Made by a program: the position numbers and the translations under genes. Of a stretch of 61,838 bases of DNA, positions 7,488 to 19,143 are shown one piece after another. The notes beneath the pieces are model-generated. The model was not told where the DNA came from. It saw nothing but the letters and a program-made list of their open reading frames with translations, and searched no databases. This DNA comes from Methylobacterium sp. J-076 (lineage in GTDB: Bacteria > Pseudomonadota > Alphaproteobacteria > Rhizobiales > Beijerinckiaceae), in contig NZ_JAKSXW010000114.1 of NCBI RefSeq assembly GCF_022829405.1, positions 1 to 61,838 of the forward strand, given 5' to 3'. Positions within the stretch are counted from its first letter, which is position 1, and every line of letters starts with the position of its first letter.

Positions 7488-8657
7488 GTGATCGATGGGG
7501 CGCGGATGCGTTCGCATCTGTGCGGGATCCAGTCGGCCTGGACCGAGGCGTCCGACGTGAGGGAGGCCGTGGCCTCCGTCGCGTCGCTCCTCGACCGCGC
7601 GCCGATCGGCCACCTGCTCGTCTTCTTCTCCCCGGCCTACGATCCGCGGGAGCTCGTGGCGGCGGTGGCGGCGCATTTCCCCGGCGTGACGCTGCTCGGA
7701 TGCAGCTCCTCCGGCGGGATCAGCCCCGCCGGCGCCATCGACCGGGGCCTCGTGGCCATCGCCTTCCCCCGCCGGGGCTTCCGCATCGTCAGCGACGTGC
7801 TCACGCACATCGATCGGCTGGATGTCGGCCGCACCGCCAGCGCCGTCCGCAGCCTGCGCCGCAACCTCGACCTGATCCGGCCGGACCCCGTATCCGGCAG
7901 CCAATTCGCCCTCTCCCTGATCGACGCCCTGAGCAATGCCGAGGAGACGGTGGTCTCCGCCGTCGCCTGGGCGCTCGACGGCATCCCCCTCGTGGGCGGC
8001 TCGGCGGGGGACGACCTCGCCTTCGCGGGAACCGTCCTGATCCATGACGGGGCGATCCACACCAACGCCGCGGTGCTGATCCTGGTGGAGACGGATTTCC
8101 CGATCCGCATCTTCAAGAGCGACAACTTCGCCCCGACCCAGCACAAGTTCGTCGTCACCGCCGCCTCGGAGGACAACCGCCGCGTCCACGAGCTGAACGC
8201 CGAGCCGGCGGCGCTGGAATACGCCAAGGCGGTGGGGCTCGACCCCGAGCGCCTGACGCCGATGAGCTTTGCCGCCTATCCCCTCGCGGTGAAGGTGGGC
8301 GGCGAATACTACTGCCGCTCGATCAGCCGGATGGAGGCGGACGGGTCGCTGACCTTCTTCTGCGCGATCAGCGAGGGCGCGGTGCTGACGCTGGCCGAGC
8401 CGCACGACATCGTGGAGGCGACCCGGGCGGAGCTGTCGGGCCTCGACGAGACGCTGGGCGGGCTCGACCTCGTGATCGGGTTCGACTGCGTGCTGCGCCG
8501 GCTCGATGCCGAGAGCCGGCAGGTCCGCCACCGCATCTCGGACCTCTACGGCCGCTACGGCGTGGTCGGGTTCGAGACCTACGGCGAGCAGTACCGCTCC
8601 ATGCACCTGAACCAGACCTTCACGGGCATCGCCATCGGCCGGAACCACCCGGCGTGA
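7488..8657 (+). CDS. FIST domain signal-transduction protein
   Basis: A 389-residue soluble protein with FIST_N (about 30-230: LLVFFSPAYDPRELV, VTLLGCSSSGGISPAG, IPLVGGSAGDDL) and FIST_C (about 240-375: YYCRSISRMEADGSLTFFCA, GVVGFETYGEQY). FIST proteins are presumed small-ligand sensors that feed two-component systems. The GTG start at 7488 is preceded by GGGAG with 7-base spacing; an ATG at 7506 is the alternative. Its stop overlaps the GTG start of the hybrid kinase by 4 bases (GTGA), so the two products are made together, implying that the FIST protein informs that kinase. FIST genes beside ErcS/NahK-type kinases near alcohol-oxidation genes are a recurring arrangement. The ligand is unknown. 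Confidence 0.88.
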   Translation: MIDGARMRSHLCGIQSAWTEASDVREAVASVASLLDRAPIGHLLVFFSPAYDPRELVAAVAAHFPGVTLLGCSSSGGISPAGAIDRGLVAIAFPRRGFRIVSDVLTHIDRLDVGRTASAVRSLRRNLDLIRPDPVSGSQFALSLIDALSNAEETVVSAVAWALDGIPLVGGSAGDDLAFAGTVLIHDGAIHTNAAVLILVETDFPIRIFKSDNFAPTQHKFVVTAASEDNRRVHELNAEPAALEYAKAVGLDPERLTPMSFAAYPLAVKVGGEYYCRSISRMEADGSLTFFCAISEGAVLTLAEPHDIVEATRAELSGLDETLGGLDLVIGFDCVLRRLDAESRQVRHRISDLYGRYGVVGFETYGEQYRSMHLNQTFTGIAIGRNHPA

Positions 8658-10021
8658 CCGCGGCGTGGGGCGTGCCGGCGGCGGACGGGGAGCCCGCTGC
8701 GCCCGAGGATCTCGCCCGCCGGGTCGTCAAGCTCGAGCGCATCAACGCCGCGCTGATGGCCCATGTCGAGCGGACCATGGACCAGCAGGGGGGCGCCTAC
8801 GCCCTGTTCCAGACGGCGATCATGCTGGAAGGCCGCGTCCGCTCCCGCACGGAGGAGCTGACCTCCCTGATGCAGAGCCTGGAAGGCTCGAACGCGGCGC
8901 TCCAGGCGGCGAAGGACGAGGCCGAGACCGCCAACCGCTCGAAGACCCGCTTCCTCGCCGCGGCGAGCCACGACCTGCTCCAGCCCCTCAACGCCGCCCG
9001 GCTCTCCCTCTCGGCGCTCGCCGACCTCGCGCCGGGCCCCGAGGCGCAGGCCGTCGCCGGGCAGGTGGAGCGCGGGTTGCAGACCATCGAGGACCTGATC
9101 AAGGCGCTGATCGACATCTCCAAGCTCGATGCCGGCGTGGTGCTGCCGGTGATCAAGCCGGTGCGGCTCGCCGACCTCGTCGCGCATATCGAGGCGAGCT
9201 TCCGGCCCTTCGCCGAGCGCAAGGGCCTCCGCCTCGTCACCCGCACCTGCGACGTGGTGGTCGCCACCGACCTCGTGCTCCTGCAGCGGATCCTGCAGAA
9301 CCTCGTCTCCAACGCCGTGCGCTATACCGAAGCCGGCGGGGTGCTGATCGGCCTGCGCCGCCGGGGTGGCCTGTGCCGGGTGGACGTGGTCGATACCGGC
9401 CGGGGCATCCCGGAGGAGGAGCGCGCCCTCGTCTTCGATGAATTCTTCCGCGGCACCGGCGAGGGGGAGGATGCGGGCGGGCCGGGGCTGGGCCTCGGCC
9501 TCTCCATCGTCCAGCGCATGGCCTGCGCGCTCGGGCATCCGGTGCAGCTCCATTCCCGGGTCGGGCGCGGCACGCGGATGAGCGTGGGGATCCCGCTCGC
9601 GGGGTCCGCCCCCGATGCGCCGGCCCATCCGGTGCCGGTCGCCACGACGCTCACGGGCGCGCGGGTGCTGGTCATCGAGAACGACGTCTCGACGGCCGAT
9701 GCCCTGGAGCGGCTGCTGCGAGGGTGGGATGCGGAGGTCGAGAGCCACCGCGCCCTGTCCGGCGTGGTGGACGCCCTGCGCGCCGGGATGCGGCGGCCGG
9801 ACGTGATGATCATCGATTACCACCTCTCCGACGGGGCCTGCGGCCTCGACGTGGTGGATTACCTCCGTCAGGCCTGCGGCTGGATCACCCCGGTGATCGT
9901 CGCCACCGCGGATTACAGCGCCGATGTCGGGCGCAGGGTGGCCGGGGCCGAGGCCGAGCTGATGCTGAAACCGGTCAAGCCGGCCCAGCTGCGCGCGCTC
10001 CTGGCCCACCTCCTCGCGTGA
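8654..10021 (+). CDS. NahK/ErcS-type hybrid sensor histidine kinase/response regulator
   Basis: A 455-residue cytoplasmic kinase with no transmembrane segment. A coiled-coil N-terminus (~20-95) leads to the HisKA box with phospho-acceptor H106 (LAAASHDLLQPLNAARL). The HATPase domain has N box LVSNAVRYT, G1 DTGRGIPEEE and G2 GLGLGLSIV. A C-terminal receiver (~340-452) has D388 as acceptor and K in MLKPVKP. The receiver acidic pocket reads IENDVST rather than DD, which is normal for this family. It lacks its own PAS or sensory domain, so input probably comes from the translationally coupled FIST protein. ErcS-like kinases control quinoprotein ethanol oxidation in pseudomonads; a link to the NarL-type regulator at 511-1170 and the dehydrogenase is likely but inferred. 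Confidence 0.88.
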   Translation: MTAAWGVPAADGEPAAPEDLARRVVKLERINAALMAHVERTMDQQGGAYALFQTAIMLEGRVRSRTEELTSLMQSLEGSNAALQAAKDEAETANRSKTRFLAAASHDLLQPLNAARLSLSALADLAPGPEAQAVAGQVERGLQTIEDLIKALIDISKLDAGVVLPVIKPVRLADLVAHIEASFRPFAERKGLRLVTRTCDVVVATDLVLLQRILQNLVSNAVRYTEAGGVLIGLRRRGGLCRVDVVDTGRGIPEEERALVFDEFFRGTGEGEDAGGPGLGLGLSIVQRMACALGHPVQLHSRVGRGTRMSVGIPLAGSAPDAPAHPVPVATTLTGARVLVIENDVSTADALERLLRGWDAEVESHRALSGVVDALRAGMRRPDVMIIDYHLSDGACGLDVVDYLRQACGWITPVIVATADYSADVGRRVAGAEAELMLKPVKPAQLRALLAHLLA

Positions 10022-10108
10022 GGGGGGCGATCCATCCAATTTGAACGAATCGCCTTACGCGACCTCCAGGGCTGTGTGGGATGGTGCGGTCCTCCGCCGA
10101 GGCTCGCA

Positions 10109-10357
10109 ATGAACGAACGCCGCGCTGCATCCCGTACCCGTCTCGACGTCCCGGGGCGGATCTGCCTCGATGAACACCGCTCGCTGTCCTGCCTCGTCTA
10201 CGACCGGTCGGAGGGCGGCGTGCGCGTCACCCTGCCGGAGGCCGAGCTGATCCCGGAGACCTTCCTCCTGGAGATCGCGCAGGCGACGACCTTCTTCGTC
10301 TGCCGCACGATGTGGCGAAAGGGCGAGGAGATCGGCGCGCAGATGATGGCGGCGTGA
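10109..10357 (+). CDS. PilZ domain protein
   Basis: An 82-residue single-domain protein with both c-di-GMP binding motifs: the arginine-rich N-terminal motif (RRAASR, residues 4-9) and D-x-S-x-x-G (YDRSEGGVRV, ~32-41). It is as short as a PilZ domain can be, with no partner domain, so it would work as a diffusible c-di-GMP adaptor. The start at 10109 puts RRAASR at the N-terminus as usual; an in-frame ATG at 10076 would add 11 residues with no recognisable feature. It follows the hybrid kinase by 87 bp and may be co-transcribed. Confidence 0.82.
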   Translation: MNERRAASRTRLDVPGRICLDEHRSLSCLVYDRSEGGVRVTLPEAELIPETFLLEIAQATTFFVCRTMWRKGEEIGAQMMAA

Positions 10358-10435
10358 GCCCCTGCCATTATCGTCCTGCGCCGCCGGCGCGGATGATGGG
10401 AAACGCCAGCGCGCCCCATCCTGAGGCGGCCCGCA

Positions 10436-10469
10436 TCCCTGGGTCGCCTCGCTGCGCTCGCGATGACGG
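10436..10469. repeat. Partial copy of the dispersed palindromic repeat (right arm only)
   Basis: The segment GGTCGCCTCGCTGCGCTCG followed by CGATGACGG matches the right arm of the repeat family. The left arm is not recognisable. It lies in the 168-bp convergent gap between the PilZ gene and the Mfd-type gene and may act as a bidirectional stop. Confidence 0.55.
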
Positions 10470-10525
10470 AGAGGATGGCGTGAGCGCGCCACCCTCCCCG
10501 CCCGGGCGGACTTCCGCCTGTGCTC

Positions 10526-13500
10526 TCAGCGCCCCCGTTCCCGGGCCTCCCGCACACGCTCGAGCAGGTCGGCGGCGAGGTCGGCGCGGGCGGCCGCGTC
10601 GCCGGTCGGGCGCCGCAGGACGATGCGGTTCTCCTTCAGCACCAGATCGTCTGCCGCGGGCATCGGCCCCGGACGGCAGCCCGGCCGGAAATCGGCGGCG
10701 ATCCCCTGCGGACCGCCGCTGAGCCGGGCGATGCCGAGCTGCCGGCAGGCGGCCCGGAGGCGGCCGAGGGTGAACAGGGCGGCGACCGAGCCGGGGGGAG
10801 TCCCGAAGCGGTCCTCCACCTCGGCGGCCAGGGCCTCGATGGCCTCCGCCTCGCGCAGGCGGAGCACCCTCGTGTAGAGGTCCAGGCGGATCTCCGGCTC
10901 CGGCACGTAGGCGGACGGGATCGTCGCGGCGAGCCCGAGGGCGATCTCCGGCGTCCAATCCTCGGCCGGCTGGCCCTTGGCCTGCATCAACGCCAACTCG
11001 AGCAGGTGCCGGTAGAGGCCGAGCCCGACGAGCTTGGCGTGCCCCGCCTGATCCTCCCCCACGAGGTCCCCTGCCCCGCGCAGGTCGAGGTCGCGGGCGC
11101 TGATGGCGAAGCCCGCACCGAGCCGGTCCATGGCCTCCAGGGCGCGCAGGCGCTGCTCGGCGGCGGGGCTCGGCGGTGCGGCGGGGTCGCTCAGGAGGTA
11201 GACCACGCCCCGGCGCTGGCCCCGGCCGACCCGTCCGCGGAGCTGGTGCAGCTGCGCCAGCCCGAAGCGGGCGGCGTCCCACACCAGCATCGTGTTGGCC
11301 CGGGGCACGTCGAGGCCGCTCTCGATGATGGCGGTGGCGAGCAGCACGTCGCCGGCGCCGTCGGCGAAGCGGACCATCGCCTCGTCCATCTCGGAGGCCT
11401 TCAGCGCGCCGTGGGCCACGGCGATGTCGAGGTCCGGCACCAGCTTCGCCAGCCGGTCCCGCAGGGGGCCGATATCCTCGATCCGCGGGCAGACCACGAA
11501 GCTCTGGCCGCCCCTGCGGTGCTCGCGCACCAGGGCCTCCCGCACCGTGTCGTCGTCGAAGGCGGTGACGACGGTCCGCACCGGCTGGCGCAGGGCCGGC
11601 GGGGTCGCCAGCACGCTGAGGCTCTGGAGCCCGACCAGGGCCGATTGCAGGGTGCGGGGGATCGGCGTCGCCGTGAGGGTGAGGACGTGGCCCCCCGCCG
11701 CGAGGCGGCGCAGGTCCGCCTTCATCTTGGCGCCGAACCGCTGCTCCTCGTCGATGATCGTGAGGCCGAGATCGGCGTAGGCCACGCCCTTGCCGGCGAG
11801 GGCATGGGTGCCGACGGCGAGGCGGATCGTGCCGTCCGCGAGGCCCTGCTTCACCCGCTTCGCCTCGGCCGGCGACACCAGCCGGGAGAGGTGGCCGACG
11901 GCGATGCCGAACCGGGCGAAGCGGCGCTCCAGCGTCGCGGCGTGCTGGCGGGCCAGCACCGTGGTCGGGGCGATCAGCACCGCCTGCTTGCCGGCGAAGA
12001 CCGCCGCCGCCAGGGCGCGCAGGGCCACCTCCGTCTTGCCGAAGCCGACATCGCCGCAGACCAGCCGGTCCATGGGCTGGCCCGAGGCGAGGTCGGCCAG
12101 CACCGCCTCCACCGCCTGGGCTTGGTCCGGAGTCGGCGAGAAGCCGAAGCCGGCGGCGAACCGTTCGAGGTCCCGGGCGGGGGGGACGAGGGTGGCGGCG
12201 CCGGCCTCCCGGCGCGCCTTGGCCGCCTCCAGCAGGGTGCGGGCGGTGCGGGCGAGGGTGGCCTCCGCCTCGAGGCGCCGCCGCGCCCAGGTGTGACCGT
12301 CGAGCTTGTCGAGGGTCACCGCCTCAGGCTCGGAGCCGTAGCGCCAGATCCGCTCCGCCTGATCCACCGGCACCATCAGCACGGCGTCGTCGGCGAAGCG
12401 CAGGCGCAGGGCCTCGGCGGCGTCGCTCCCGGCCGCATCGGCGCCGGCCAGGGTTTCCAGCCCCTCGAAGACGCACAGGCCCCGGTCGCGGTCGACCGCC
12501 ACGTCGCCGGGCCGCAACTCGATGTCGCCCATCGGCAGGACCGGCCCCGCGGTGCCCACCGGGGCGGCGGACGGCCCGAGCAGGTCGGCCGCCGCGATCA
12601 CGGCGATGCCGTCCGTGCGGAAGCCCGCCGCCAGGGGCGCCTCGAAGGCGAGGATCGCACCGGGCTCCGCCTCGACCGCCTCGCTCCAGGCGTCGATGAG
12701 CCGGATCGGCCGGCCGGCCGCGTCGGAGGCCCGGCGGACGAGACGGCGCAGGGGCGATTTCGGGCCGGCGAGGACGATCCGCTCGCCCGCCTTCAGCCGC
12801 TCGCGGACGAACTTCACAAGGGCCGTGCCGGGACGGGAATCCCGGGCGAAGACCGGGATCGCGGCCTCCTCGGCGGCGGTCTCAGTGGCACCGGTCAGCG
12901 CGCGGGCCTCGGCGAGGGCCCGCCATTCCTCCGGCGACAGGTAGAGGCCGTCCGTGGCCTTGCCGTTGCGGCGGCCGGGGCTGCGGCGCTCGCCCAGGGC
13001 GGCCTCCCGCCCCTCCTCGACCTGCTCGAAGAACGCGGTCAGGCGGCTGTCGGCCCCCTCCTCCACCACGAGGCGGGCGTCGGGCACGTAGTCGAGCAGG
13101 GTCGCGAGGGTCTTGTAGTAGCGCGGCAGGCCGTGCTCCTGGCCGGTGAACGGCACGAGCCGCTCCTCGGAGCCCGGCGTCAGCAGGATCTCCGTCGCCG
13201 GATCCACGAGCAGGGCGGGGGTGTCGGCGACGGAGCGCTGCGACACCGGATCGTAGGAGCGGATAGCGGTGACGCGCCCGTTCTCGTGCTCCACCCGGCA
13301 GGGCCGCGGCGCGGCGGCGGGGAACACCTCCAGCGTCCGCCCGCGGACGGCGACCTCGCCCGGCTCGTCCACCCGCTCGTCGAGGACGTAGCCGAGGCGC
13401 TGCAGTTCGCGGGTGACGGCCGCGACGTCGATCGTGTCGCCCACCGCGAAGGCGACCCGCGCCCCGCCCCAGGTGCCGGGCGGCGGCACCCGCTGGGCGA

Positions 13501-13840
13501 GGGCCGGGCCGGTGGTGAGGACGATGGCCGGCCGGGCCCCGGCGTCGGTGAGCCAGCGCAGGAGGGCGGTGCGAGCGCCCATCGTCGCCCGCGACGGGGA
13601 GGCATGGTCGAAGGGCAGGCAATCCCATTCGGGGAAGATGCCGACCGCGAGGTCGGGCTGGAGGAGGCGCAGGGTCGCGGCGAGCTCATCGAGCCGCCGC
13701 CCGTCGCGGGCGACGTGGACCACCGGCGCGGCCTCCGCCGTCAGGCCGATGAGGGCGACCGCGAGCGCCCCGGTGGGGACGAGCGGAACGTCCTCCGGAC
13801 CGCGCTCCGCCGCCTTACGCCGTACCCGTGAATTGGCCAT
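10526..13840 (-). CDS. mfd: Mfd-type transcription-repair coupling factor (helicase)
   Basis: A 1104-residue SF2 translocase. The N-terminal third resembles the UvrB-homology module of Mfd (LPFDHASPS, RPAIVLTTGPALAQRVP), including its internal fold (VRGRTLEVFPAA). A RNA-polymerase-interacting Tudor-like domain follows (~510-580, PGDVAVDRDRGLCVFEGLE). The motor has Walker A GDVGFGKTE, the Mfd/RecG-specific IIDEEQRFG box, TLTATPIPRTL and the RGRVGRG motif VI, then a C-terminal TRCF domain. Mfd frees polymerase stalled at lesions and recruits UvrA. The RID is degenerate compared with the usual HGVGRY-type motif and the N-terminus is shorter than in typical alphaproteobacterial Mfd, so this could be a second Mfd paralogue rather than the primary one. 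It is divergent from pepN, with 162 bp between. Confidence 0.82.
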   Translation of the reverse strand: MANSRVRRKAAERGPEDVPLVPTGALAVALIGLTAEAAPVVHVARDGRRLDELAATLRLLQPDLAVGIFPEWDCLPFDHASPSRATMGARTALLRWLTDAGARPAIVLTTGPALAQRVPPPGTWGGARVAFAVGDTIDVAAVTRELQRLGYVLDERVDEPGEVAVRGRTLEVFPAAAPRPCRVEHENGRVTAIRSYDPVSQRSVADTPALLVDPATEILLTPGSEERLVPFTGQEHGLPRYYKTLATLLDYVPDARLVVEEGADSRLTAFFEQVEEGREAALGERRSPGRRNGKATDGLYLSPEEWRALAEARALTGATETAAEEAAIPVFARDSRPGTALVKFVRERLKAGERIVLAGPKSPLRRLVRRASDAAGRPIRLIDAWSEAVEAEPGAILAFEAPLAAGFRTDGIAVIAAADLLGPSAAPVGTAGPVLPMGDIELRPGDVAVDRDRGLCVFEGLETLAGADAAGSDAAEALRLRFADDAVLMVPVDQAERIWRYGSEPEAVTLDKLDGHTWARRRLEAEATLARTARTLLEAAKARREAGAATLVPPARDLERFAAGFGFSPTPDQAQAVEAVLADLASGQPMDRLVCGDVGFGKTEVALRALAAAVFAGKQAVLIAPTTVLARQHAATLERRFARFGIAVGHLSRLVSPAEAKRVKQGLADGTIRLAVGTHALAGKGVAYADLGLTIIDEEQRFGAKMKADLRRLAAGGHVLTLTATPIPRTLQSALVGLQSLSVLATPPALRQPVRTVVTAFDDDTVREALVREHRRGGQSFVVCPRIEDIGPLRDRLAKLVPDLDIAVAHGALKASEMDEAMVRFADGAGDVLLATAIIESGLDVPRANTMLVWDAARFGLAQLHQLRGRVGRGQRRGVVYLLSDPAAPPSPAAEQRLRALEAMDRLGAGFAISARDLDLRGAGDLVGEDQAGHAKLVGLGLYRHLLELALMQAKGQPAEDWTPEIALGLAATIPSAYVPEPEIRLDLYTRVLRLREAEAIEALAAEVEDRFGTPPGSVAALFTLGRLRAACRQLGIARLSGGPQGIAADFRPGCRPGPMPAADDLVLKENRIVLRRPTGDAAARADLAADLLERVREARERGR

Positions 13841-14002
13841 GCCCGATCCGCACTCGCACCCTGTGAGGCGGCAAACGCGGCAAGGGCCTCCCGGGTCCCC
13901 GGTCGATCCCCGTGATCCACAGCTGGCAACGGGCCGTCCCCCGCGTTGCGCCGGGCGCCCCGAGGGGCCAGAACGGGGCAGAGCCGTGCCCGGAGATCCC
14001 GC

Positions 14003-16612
14003 ATGCGAACTGAGACGCCGCCGCTGGTCCGCCTGGAGAATTACCGGCCGAGCGCCTTCCTGATCGACCGTGTCGACCTCGACATCCGGCTCGATCCGCA
14101 CGCCACCCGGATCACCGCGGCGCTCGCCCTGCGGCCAAATCCCGCCGGGGAGGACGGGGCGCCGCTCCACCTCGACGGCGACGACCTCACCCTCGTCGCG
14201 CTCGACCTCGACGGGGTGCCGGTCCCGGCCGGGGACATGGCCGTCGGCCCCTCGGGCCTCACCCTTCACCGGCCGCCCCGGCGGCCCTTCGTCCTGCGCG
14301 TGGTGACCGAGGTCGATCCCACCGCCAACACCCGCCTGATGGGCCTCTACCGGACGGAGGGGGTCTACTGCACGCAGTGCGAGGCGGACGGCTTCCGCCG
14401 CATCACCTACTTCCTCGACCGGCCCGACGTGATGGCGGTCTACACCACCCGGATCGAGGCGCGCCGGGACGAGGCGCCGGTCCTGCTCGGCAACGGCAAC
14501 CCAGTCGAATCCGGCCCGGTCGGCGAGGACCGCCACTACGCCGTCTGGCACGACCCGCACCCGAAGCCCGCCTACCTCTTCGCCATCGTCGGCGGACGCC
14601 TCGGCAAGGTCGAGGCGCCGTTCCGCACGGTGGAGGGGCGCGCCGTGACCTGCGCGGTCTACGTCGAACCCGGCAAGGAGGACCGGGCCGGCTACGCCCT
14701 CGACGCGGTGATCCGCTCGATGGAATGGGACGAGCGCGCCTTCGGCCGGGCCTACGACCTCGACGTGTTCAACGTCGTCGCCGTCTCCGCCTTCAACATG
14801 GGGGCGATGGAGAACAAGGGCCTCAACATCTTCAACGACAAGTACGTGCTCGCCGTCCCCGAGACGGCGACCGACGCGGACTACGCCGCCATCGAGGCGA
14901 TCATCGCCCACGAGTATTTCCACAATTGGTCGGGCAACCGCGTCACGTGCCGGGATTGGTTCCAGCTGTGCCTGAAGGAGGGCCTGACGGTCTTCCGGGA
15001 CCAGGAATTCTCCTCCGACATGCGCTCCCGCCCGGTCCACCGGATCGGCGAGGTGCGCTCCCTGCGCGCCCGCCAGTTCCCCGAGGATGCCGGACCCCTG
15101 CGCCACCCGGTGCGGCCCACGGCCTATGCGGAGATCAACAACTTCTACACGGCGACGGTCTACGACAAGGGCGCCGAGATCGTGCGGATGCTGCGCACCC
15201 TGGTCGGCGGGGCCGCCTTCCGGGCCGGCATGGACCGCTACTTCGCCGACAATGACGGCCGGGCGGCCACGGTCGAGGACTTCCTCGCCGCCTTCGAGGC
15301 CGTGACCGGCCGCGACCTCTCGGCCTTCGCCCGGTGGTACGAGCGCCCCGGCACGCCCCGGCTGTCGGCCACGGGCGCCTACGATGCCGCGGCGTCGCGC
15401 TACACCCTGCGCCTCGCCCAGACCCTACCGGTGGAGGGGCCGCCCCTCGTCATCCCCGTGGCCCTCGGCCTCGTCGGCGCCGCCGGCCCCCTCGCCGGGG
15501 TGGCCTGCGCGGGGGTGACGGACGGCGTGTTCGTCCTCGACCGGGCGGAGGCGAGCGTCGTCTTCGAGAACGTCACCGAGGAGCCGGTGCCCTCGCTGCT
15601 GCGCGACTTCTCGGCCCCGGTGCGCCTGGACCTCGCCCTGTCCGACGCGCAGCGGCTGCGCCTCCTCGCCCACGACAGCGATCCCTTCAACCGCTGGCAG
15701 GCGGCGCAGGACGTGGCGCTGCGGCTGATCCTCGACCCCGATCCCGCCCGGGCGGGGGCCTTCGCGGAGGCACTCGGCACCTTCCTCGACGGGGAGGCGC
15801 TGGCCGACCCGGCCTTCGCCGCCCTGGTCCTGGCCCTGCCGACCGAGGGGGAGGCCGCCGACGCGCTCCCCGCGGATGTCGATCCCGACGCGATCCACCG
15901 GGCGCGGCATGCCCTGAGGGCGCATCTCGGCCGGACCCTGCGTCCGCGGTTCGAGCGGATCGAGGCCGCCCTCGCCCCCCAAGTGAGCGCCGCCTACAGC
16001 CCCGATGCGGCCTCCGCCGGCCGGCGCGCCCTGCGCAACGTCGCCCTCGACCTGATCGCCGCCGGCGACCCCGGGGCGGGCGCGGCGCTGGCCGTCCGGC
16101 GCCTGGACGAGGCCGGCAACATGACCGACCGTCTGGCCGCCCTCGCCACCATCGCGCAGATCCCGGGGGAGGCCCGCGAGGCCGCCCTCGCGGCCTTCGG
16201 CCGGCGCTACGCCCATGAGCCCCTGGTCCTCGACAAGTGGTTCGCCATCCAGGCCACCATCGCCGAGCCCGGCACCCTGGCGCGGATCGAGGCCCTGAAG
16301 GCCCACCCGGCCTTCGCCATGACCAACCCGAACCGGGTGCGGGCGCTGATCGGCAGCTTCAGCATGGCCAACCCCACCCAGTTCGCCCGGGCGGACGGGG
16401 CGGGATTCGCCCTCGTCGCGGAGACCGTGAAGACCCTCGACGCGGCGAATCCGCAGGTGGCGGCACGGCTGCTGACGGCCTTCGGATCGTGGCGCAGGCT
16501 CGAAAAAAACCGGCGTGTCGCAGCCGCCGAAATGCTCAACCGGATCAAGGCCGTTCCCGGTTTGTCCAGGGACGTCGCAGACATCCTGAGCCGGACGATG
16601 AAAGACGGCTAA
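14003..16612 (+). CDS. pepN: Aminopeptidase N (M1 family)
   Basis: An 869-residue zinc aminopeptidase of the bacterial PepN branch, which removes N-terminal residues from peptides in the cytoplasm. The GAMEN exopeptidase signature is at residues 267-271. The zinc site is H303-E304-x-x-H307 (AHEYFHNW), with the third ligand E326 in LKEGLTVF. A PepN-type C-terminal helical domain follows (AMTNPNRVRALIGSFSMANP). No signal peptide is seen. The start at 14003 gives the family-typical beginning (RLENYRPSAFLIDRVDLD) and near-usual length. It stands alone, divergent from the Mfd-type gene; the 178 bp after it contain a small 6-bp hairpin (16620-16635). Confidence 0.95.
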   Translation: MRTETPPLVRLENYRPSAFLIDRVDLDIRLDPHATRITAALALRPNPAGEDGAPLHLDGDDLTLVALDLDGVPVPAGDMAVGPSGLTLHRPPRRPFVLRVVTEVDPTANTRLMGLYRTEGVYCTQCEADGFRRITYFLDRPDVMAVYTTRIEARRDEAPVLLGNGNPVESGPVGEDRHYAVWHDPHPKPAYLFAIVGGRLGKVEAPFRTVEGRAVTCAVYVEPGKEDRAGYALDAVIRSMEWDERAFGRAYDLDVFNVVAVSAFNMGAMENKGLNIFNDKYVLAVPETATDADYAAIEAIIAHEYFHNWSGNRVTCRDWFQLCLKEGLTVFRDQEFSSDMRSRPVHRIGEVRSLRARQFPEDAGPLRHPVRPTAYAEINNFYTATVYDKGAEIVRMLRTLVGGAAFRAGMDRYFADNDGRAATVEDFLAAFEAVTGRDLSAFARWYERPGTPRLSATGAYDAAASRYTLRLAQTLPVEGPPLVIPVALGLVGAAGPLAGVACAGVTDGVFVLDRAEASVVFENVTEEPVPSLLRDFSAPVRLDLALSDAQRLRLLAHDSDPFNRWQAAQDVALRLILDPDPARAGAFAEALGTFLDGEALADPAFAALVLALPTEGEAADALPADVDPDAIHRARHALRAHLGRTLRPRFERIEAALAPQVSAAYSPDAASAGRRALRNVALDLIAAGDPGAGAALAVRRLDEAGNMTDRLAALATIAQIPGEAREAALAAFGRRYAHEPLVLDKWFAIQATIAEPGTLARIEALKAHPAFAMTNPNRVRALIGSFSMANPTQFARADGAGFALVAETVKTLDAANPQVAARLLTAFGSWRRLEKNRRVAAAEMLNRIKAVPGLSRDVADILSRTMKDG

Positions 16613-16790
16613 CGAGTTGTTTTCCTTGCGGAAAAGTGATTCTCCGAACGCCCGATCGGCACGCAATCCGTCAAGGCGGAATGGTAAAAAATCGGTGGAC
16701 AAGCACCCTTCGCGGGTGATTGTATTCACCGAGATTCGCAGGGCGCCCGCGCCCCGGCCGGATCGATTCTCCGAGGGGTGAGGTTCGGCC

Positions 16791-19136
<2,346 letters not shown>

Positions 19137-19143
19137 GCGGGCC

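Noticed and set aside
7456..7491. Eleven-codon leader peptide overlapping the FIST start
   Set aside because: An ATG frame ends in the GTGA of the FIST start, but it has no ribosome site of its own and no regulatory feature; short frames of this kind are expected by chance.
10520..13831. A plus-strand open frame of 1103 codons opposite the Mfd-type gene
   Set aside because: Antisense shadow of the helicase gene; its protein is Arg/Gly/Glu-rich with no recognisable fold.
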